From NCBI RefSeq assembly GCF_029633965.1, contig NZ_CP091277.1, positions 1,609,940 to 1,673,939 of the forward strand: DNA of 64,000 nucleotides, written 5' to 3'. Of this stretch, positions 60,032-64,000 are shown piece by piece. The first letter of the stretch is position 1, and each line of letters opens with the position of its first letter. The position numbers were made by a program, and so were the translations under genes. The notes below the pieces were generated by a model. That model was not told where the DNA came from, did no database searches, and worked only from the letters and a program-made list of their open reading frames with translations. Source of the stretch: Methanogenium sp. S4BF. GTDB lineage: Archaea; Halobacteriota; Methanomicrobia; Methanomicrobiales; Methanomicrobiaceae.

Positions 60032-60256
60032 ATGAAGGTTGTTGGTCAAATCAGAAATATTTCAGGCAAAAACTGTGCTGTCGTCGCTATTGACGCAGGA
60101 CAGCTGCCACGCCTCCACAGTGAGGTTGTTGACCGGCAAAGCAAACCTGTCGGAAAACTGGTAGAAGTGTTTGGCAATATCAAAACACCGTATGCCCTTG
60201 TTGTCTGCAAAGGCCAGTGCAAATGCAGTGTGGGTGACCAGCTGTATACCGAATAA
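60032..60256 (+). CDS. gar1: H/ACA RNA-protein component Gar1
   Basis: 74-residue small beta-barrel protein of the H/ACA pseudouridylation complex (with Cbf5, Nop10, L7Ae). The pattern GQIRNISGKNCAVVAIDAGQ, then GKLVEVFGNIKTPYALVVCK and GDQLYTE is typical. It sits 12 bases before tfb; the gar1-tfb pair is widely conserved in euryarchaea, which supports the identity of both. Confidence 0.94.
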   Translation: MKVVGQIRNISGKNCAVVAIDAGQLPRLHSEVVDRQSKPVGKLVEVFGNIKTPYALVVCKGQCKCSVGDQLYTE

Positions 60257-60268
60257 GGATGATGAATT

Positions 60269-61279
60269 ATGCAGGAAATTGAAAAACTAAAACAACTCCA
60301 GTCCCAGCGGGAGACACTCAGAAAAAGAACCACAGAAGCACAGGAGGCAGTTGCATCACGGACAGAAGAGACAACAAAGACTGTCTGTCCGGAGTGCGGC
60401 AGCCGCCAGCTTGTCCAGGACAACGAACGTGCCGAACTGGTATGCCAGAACTGTGGTCTGGTTCTCGATGACGAAGTCATTGACCGCGGCCCCGAATGGC
60501 GTGCTTTCGATCATGACCAGCGGATGAAGCGGTCACGTGTCGGTGCACCGATGACCTTTACCATTCACGACAAAGGTCTCTCCACGATGATTGACTGGCG
60601 GAACCGTGACTCATACGGCCGTGCGATCTCATCAAAGAATCGTGCCCAGCTCTACCGCCTGCGGAAGTGGCAGCGCCGTATCCGTGTCTCAAACGCAACC
60701 GAGAGAAACCTTGCATTTGCACTCTCAGAGCTGGACCGGATGGCTTCAGCACTTGGTCTGCCGCGAAACGTCCGTGAGACCGCAGCAGTCGTCTACCGTG
60801 ATGCAGTCGACAAGAACCTCATCCGTGGCCGGTCCATTGAAGGAGTGGCAGCAGCTGCACTCTACGCAGCATGCCGCCAGTGCAATGTCCCGCGTACCCT
60901 TGATGAGATTGCAGAAGTGTCCCGTGTCTCCCGTAAGGAGATCGGCAGGACCTACCGGTTCATCTCCCGTGAACTCGGGTTAAAACTGCTTCCCACCTCA
61001 CCGATTGACTATGTCCCGCGGTTCTGCTCCGGCCTGAACCTGAAAGGAGAGGTCCAGTCGCGTGCGGTTGAAATTCTCCGGCAGGCAGGCGAGCGTGAAC
61101 TGACCAGCGGACGGGGCCCGACCGGTGTCGCCGCAGCAGCCATTTACATCTCCTCCATCCTGGGCGGCGAACGACGGACCCAGCGTGAGGTGGCAGAGGT
61201 GGCGGGCGTCACTGAGGTGACTATCCGGAACCGCTACAAGGAACTTGCAGAGAAGCTCGATATCGAGATCATCCTGTAA
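60269..61279 (+). CDS. tfb: transcription initiation factor B (TFB)
   Basis: 336-residue basal factor that links TBP-bound promoters to RNA polymerase. The N-terminal zinc ribbon CPECGSRQL...CQNCGLVL (about 34-58), the B-finger/reader stretch ([20 protein letters not shown]), and two cyclin repeats ([40 protein letters not shown]) are all present. The C-terminal helix-turn-helix ([20 protein letters not shown]) binds BRE. About 30 residues of charged coiled sequence precede the ribbon. Full-length and canonical. Confidence 0.97.
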   Translation: MQEIEKLKQLQSQRETLRKRTTEAQEAVASRTEETTKTVCPECGSRQLVQDNERAELVCQNCGLVLDDEVIDRGPEWRAFDHDQRMKRSRVGAPMTFTIHDKGLSTMIDWRNRDSYGRAISSKNRAQLYRLRKWQRRIRVSNATERNLAFALSELDRMASALGLPRNVRETAAVVYRDAVDKNLIRGRSIEGVAAAALYAACRQCNVPRTLDEIAEVSRVSRKEIGRTYRFISRELGLKLLPTSPIDYVPRFCSGLNLKGEVQSRAVEILRQAGERELTSGRGPTGVAAAAIYISSILGGERRTQREVAEVAGVTEVTIRNRYKELAEKLDIEIIL

Positions 61280-61325
61280 GATTGATAATCCCCCCCACCA
61301 ATACTATTTTGGAGTATATTCCAAC

Positions 61326-61397
61326 GGGCCTGTAGATCAGGGGTAGATCGCTACGTTCGCAACGTAGAGGCCGCGGGTTCAAATCCCGCCAGGTCCA
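61326..61397 (+). tRNA. tRNA-Ala (CGC)
   Basis: Acceptor stem GGGCCTG/CAGGTCC, including the G3-U70 wobble that marks alanine tRNAs. D stem GATC/GATC, anticodon stem CTACG/CGTAG with loop TTCGCAA (anticodon CGC), T arm GCGGGTTCAAATCCCGC. Discriminator A61397. CCA not encoded. Confidence 0.96.
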
Positions 61398-61515
61398 TGC
61401 TTTTGCCCGCCACCTCTCCGGAGAGGGACTTTTTGTAAAATCGGGAACATCCGGTGAAGACAGGGATTACGAACAGCTGCTAAAAATGAATATCTGATTT
61501 TTCCGTTCTTTTTTC

Positions 61516-62985
61516 TTACACCATCATTCCGGCCTCTTCACCGGCACATTCTGCCGCGTTTGGCGGTTCCGGGGTGAAAACGGCAAGGATGAGCACCGCC
61601 ACCGCCACAATCGCACCCACAAAGAATGCAAGGTCAAAGGCAGACGCCATGATAGAGCCCGCAAGCTGCGGCTGGCTGGCCAGCGCTCCTTCGGTCAGCC
61701 CTTCCCGGCTGCTGAGGGTGATGAGCGACTGGATGAAGGCCAGTTCAAAGACCACGATGCCCACCGTAGCCCCTGCATTGCGCTCTGCGGTGGCAAGACT
61801 GGAGACCATGCCCTGCTTTTCCCGTGGGGCGAGGCACATGATTTCACTGGTGTTCGGTGAGTAATAGAGGCCAAGGCCGAATCCCAGCAGGGCAAGGGCA
61901 GTTATAATGACAACAGCCGATGTCTCCACCGCAAACGTGGAGAGCAGGAGAAACGAGAGAAGGTAGATGCCTGCCGCCCCGATGCAGAGTTTACGCGGCC
62001 CAAAACGACCATACAGGGCACCGGATGCATACCCGGCAGCCATCAGGGTCACCGAGGGGACGGTCAGGTAGAGGCCGGCGACCGATGTCGGCATTCCCTG
62101 CACATACTCGAGGAAGAAGGGCAGCAGGAAGTTTGACCCGCAATAGGCAAACATCATCAAAAGCGCCCCGATGTTTGCAAAGAGGAAATCCCGGTGCCGG
62201 TAGAGCTGCAGGTCGAGCAGGGGATCAGGCGCTGAGCGTTCCTGACGGACAAAGAGAACAGCGCCTGCGGCACAGATGACACCCGCCGTGAGAATCGGGG
62301 CCGAGGTGAACCCGAGGGAGATGCCCATGTTCAGGGCATAGATGAGGGCGGCAAGCGTGATGAAGAGGTACAGGGCACCCCGGCGGTCGAACGACGCGGT
62401 CTTTTCACGGGCGGGCAGAGAGGGGATGACGGCCGCACCGAGGATACAGGCGAGAATGCCCACCGGGACGTTGATTAAAAAGATCCAGTGCCACGAGAGC
62501 ATCCCGGTGAGAATCCCGCCCAGAAAGGGTCCTGCGGCGACACCGAGGGAGGCCATCGTCACCACAAACCCGATCGCCTTTGCCCGTGACTCAGGCGGCA
62601 GAAAGACCGTCACCATCGCGGTGCTGATGGCGCCGAGCATCGCCCCGCCCACCGCCTGGATGGCACGGGAGCCGACCAGCATGAGAAATGACGGAGAGAG
62701 GGCACAGAAGAGCGACCCGGCGGCAAAGACAAGAAACCCGGCAAGAAAGATCCGGCGAAAGCCGATTCGGTCCGAGAGCTTCCCGAAGATCATCAGGCAG
62801 CTCGTAAGAACGAGCAGGTACATCGTCGAAACCCAGGAGACGAGTCCCGTTGAAACATCAAAGGATGTCGAGATGGTCGGCAGGGCAATATTGACGATGG
62901 AACTGTCCAGTGCGCTCATGAATGCGGCGACGGATATCGCAAAAAGCAGGAGTTTCTGGTTTGTTAGTGCCGGGGGTGTTTCCAT
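61516..62985 (-). CDS. MFS exporter, DHA2 (EmrB/QacA) family
   Basis: 489-residue drug/H+ antiporter with 14 predicted helices. The DHA2 motif D1 is ALDSSIVNIALPTIS, followed by LMIFGKLSDRIGFRR (motif A), and the motif C region GPFLGGILTGMLSWHWIFLI. No partner membrane-fusion protein is expected in archaea. It converges with tRNA-Ala and lies alone. Substrate unknown; a TetR/MarR regulator is not adjacent. Confidence 0.93.
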   Translation of the reverse strand: METPPALTNQKLLLFAISVAAFMSALDSSIVNIALPTISTSFDVSTGLVSWVSTMYLLVLTSCLMIFGKLSDRIGFRRIFLAGFLVFAAGSLFCALSPSFLMLVGSRAIQAVGGAMLGAISTAMVTVFLPPESRAKAIGFVVTMASLGVAAGPFLGGILTGMLSWHWIFLINVPVGILACILGAAVIPSLPAREKTASFDRRGALYLFITLAALIYALNMGISLGFTSAPILTAGVICAAGAVLFVRQERSAPDPLLDLQLYRHRDFLFANIGALLMMFAYCGSNFLLPFFLEYVQGMPTSVAGLYLTVPSVTLMAAGYASGALYGRFGPRKLCIGAAGIYLLSFLLLSTFAVETSAVVIITALALLGFGLGLYYSPNTSEIMCLAPREKQGMVSSLATAERNAGATVGIVVFELAFIQSLITLSSREGLTEGALASQPQLAGSIMASAFDLAFFVGAIVAVAVLILAVFTPEPPNAAECAGEEAGMMV

Positions 62986-63211
62986 GGAGGGCTCCTGATG
63001 TAAGTATCAAACGGTTAAACAGGAGGATATTTGAGGGTTGCTTTTGGGATTGACCGGAAATTTTTCAGGCGCAGTAAGGAAAAATGAGCGATCACAGTCA
63101 ACTTCTAATGGTGATGCCCATATGTCAGAACCAAACCCTGATCAGCAAAGGTCGCTGCAGTACCCTCTCATACCCTTAAAAAATTAGAATCTGCCGGAAG
63201 AATAGGAGTGG

Positions 63212-63238
63212 CAGGTGCATGAAATGGCAATGCACCTG
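63212..63238. terminator. 9-bp hairpin in the spacer 5' of the MFS gene
   Basis: CAGGTGCAT at 63212-63220 and ATGCACCTG at 63230-63238 form a perfect nine-pair stem with a nine-base loop, 17 bases after the stop of the minus-strand gene ending at 63256. It could be its transcript end. The 270-base spacer is otherwise empty. Confidence 0.4.
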
Positions 63239-63255
63239 TCTGTCCACTGTTTCCA

Positions 63256-64000
63256 TCAGATAAAGACCGAATCAAATGAGAGAGAGACGTGGTAATCCCC
63301 GGCCAGGCAGGAATGAATATCGGGAACCGGCTGGTTCAGGATGAGCGGCTCAATGGTGAGACCACCGGAATCGTCTTCCCAGATGGGAAATGTGAGTACG
63401 ACTTCCGAACAATTCAGGTTTTGATACTCAAAGGCGTCCCCACCCTTCACCTGAAGCGGAAGAGAAAGCGTATAGCCGTCTGAAGCAAGGAAGCCAGGCA
63501 GAAGTTCATTCGTATCACACACCGTAATCTCAACCGCCGTCACATCCGGATCATTGGTCTCAATATCAAAGGTGACGGATTCCTCATTGGGACCCTCTTC
63601 CAAGGTGCCAAAGGAAATATCACCCACGATATTGCAGACGTACCAATACTCTTCGCTTCCACCCCCATCATCTGAAGATGGCTCCACGGTTTCGTTTTCC
63701 ACGACAGGAACATCAACGCTCCTGTTAACATAGACAAAACCAGAGATACCCTCAATGTCCATTACAGTGCCATTTTCATCATCCATTTGGTGAATGGTGA
63801 CTATTATGGGAGACACACCCGGAGTAATACCCCTTACATGCATTGATGCCAGCAGGGTCGTGTCCACGCTCTCATTCACCATCTGAGAATCACCCGTCAC
63901 CTGCAGATTCACCGAAGAATTGGGGAAGGTAATATTTTCGAAGGGGGTCACCCACGAGGGGAATTCTACACCAACCCATTCTGCCACGGACGCATTTTCA
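63256..64000 (-). CDS. secreted/surface protein, C-terminal part
   Basis: The last 247 codons of a protein that continues past the right edge; the frame is open to base 64000. No membrane anchor is seen at the C-terminus. Many N-glycosylation sequons (NITF, NSSV, NESV, NGTV, NRSV, NETV, NCSE) and acidic, Ser/Gly-rich linkers (EPSSDDGGGSEEY) mark it as extracellular. Two or three beta-sandwich-like repeats can be guessed (VNLQVTGDSQMVNESVDTTL; VTFDIETNDPDVTAVEITV), but I recognise no named domain. Function unknown. Confidence 0.7.
   Translation of the reverse strand, partial: ENASVAEWVGVEFPSWVTPFENITFPNSSVNLQVTGDSQMVNESVDTTLLASMHVRGITPGVSPIIVTIHQMDDENGTVMDIEGISGFVYVNRSVDVPVVENETVEPSSDDGGGSEEYWYVCNIVGDISFGTLEEGPNEESVTFDIETNDPDVTAVEITVCDTNELLPGFLASDGYTLSLPLQVKGGDAFEYQNLNCSEVVLTFPIWEDDSGGLTIEPLILNQPVPDIHSCLAGDYHVSLSFDSVFI

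Noticed and set aside
62986-63255. Small gene in the spacer (ATG near 63084, 31 codons)
   Set aside because: Too short, no ribosome site and no recognisable feature.

Overview
The window is a chromosomal segment of a methanogenic euryarchaeon, most likely of the order Methanomicrobiales. Three things point there. The information-processing genes are archaeal: TFB, Gar1, aIF5B, S6e, S8e, SRP19, the SecE-Spt5-L11-L1-L10-L12 cluster, DtdA and archaeal-type IleRS. Methanogen traits are present: MptE of methanopterin synthesis, FprA, HypB/HypF hydrogenase maturation, a B12-radical SAM protein and AMP-forming acetyl-CoA synthetase. Promoters look archaeal (TATA boxes, short or absent leaders), and the three tRNA genes lack encoded CCA. 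There is no rRNA operon, CRISPR array, IS element or prophage. Base composition looks even by eye.

Layout. 1-4.8 kb holds the start of an HD-domain phosphohydrolase, a MATE exporter, a condensation-type acyltransferase, a polyprenol-kinase-like protein and a voltage-gated K+ channel. 4.8-7.8 kb is a compact three-gene nitrogenase-like locus: a NifH-type ATPase and two short, different component-1 subunits that together keep all six P-cluster-type cysteines. This is the best candidate for an undescribed enzyme system. 7.8-12.4 kb holds a UPF0114 membrane protein, TrkH, a rubredoxin-FprA-superoxide reductase operon and a cytosine-deaminase-like enzyme. 12.6-18.2 kb holds a helicase, two winged-helix regulators and hypF. 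18.2-21.4 kb holds a lone receiver, a thioredoxin-CcdA fusion, a cupin and a DUF6159 protein.

21.4-27.5 kb is the ribosomal/SecE/Spt5/FtsZ/DtdA block. 27.5-37.1 kb holds ileS, thg1, a PRC-barrel protein, a site-2 protease, an overlapping DHH-MptE-radical SAM operon and tRNA-Lys. 37.2-44 kb is an envelope-looking region: an ABC ATPase, an ABC-2 permease fused to a PrsW-like intramembrane protease domain, a second permease and two tandem PEGA-repeat surface proteins. 44-47.2 kb holds a B12-radical SAM enzyme, a PhzF-family protein, a DUF4377 protein and a small lipoprotein. 47.4-53.9 kb holds acs divergent from an HTH-PAS regulator across a spacer rich in dyads, a sensor kinase whose receiver lacks the phosphoacceptor Asp, and a DUF6141 protein. 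53.9-61.4 kb holds tRNA-His, infB, rps6e, rps8e, hypB, srp19, a PHP protein, gar1-tfb and tRNA-Ala. 61.5-64 kb holds a DHA2 exporter and the C-terminal part of a secreted protein.

Links across the window. The tRNA-His gene does not encode G-1 but has C73, and the window also encodes Thg1, which can add that G. Rubredoxin, FprA and superoxide reductase form an oxygen and superoxide defence operon. HypB and HypF both serve NiFe-hydrogenase maturation but lie 40 kb apart. The acs/regulator spacer suggests that the HTH-PAS protein controls its own promoter and perhaps acs.
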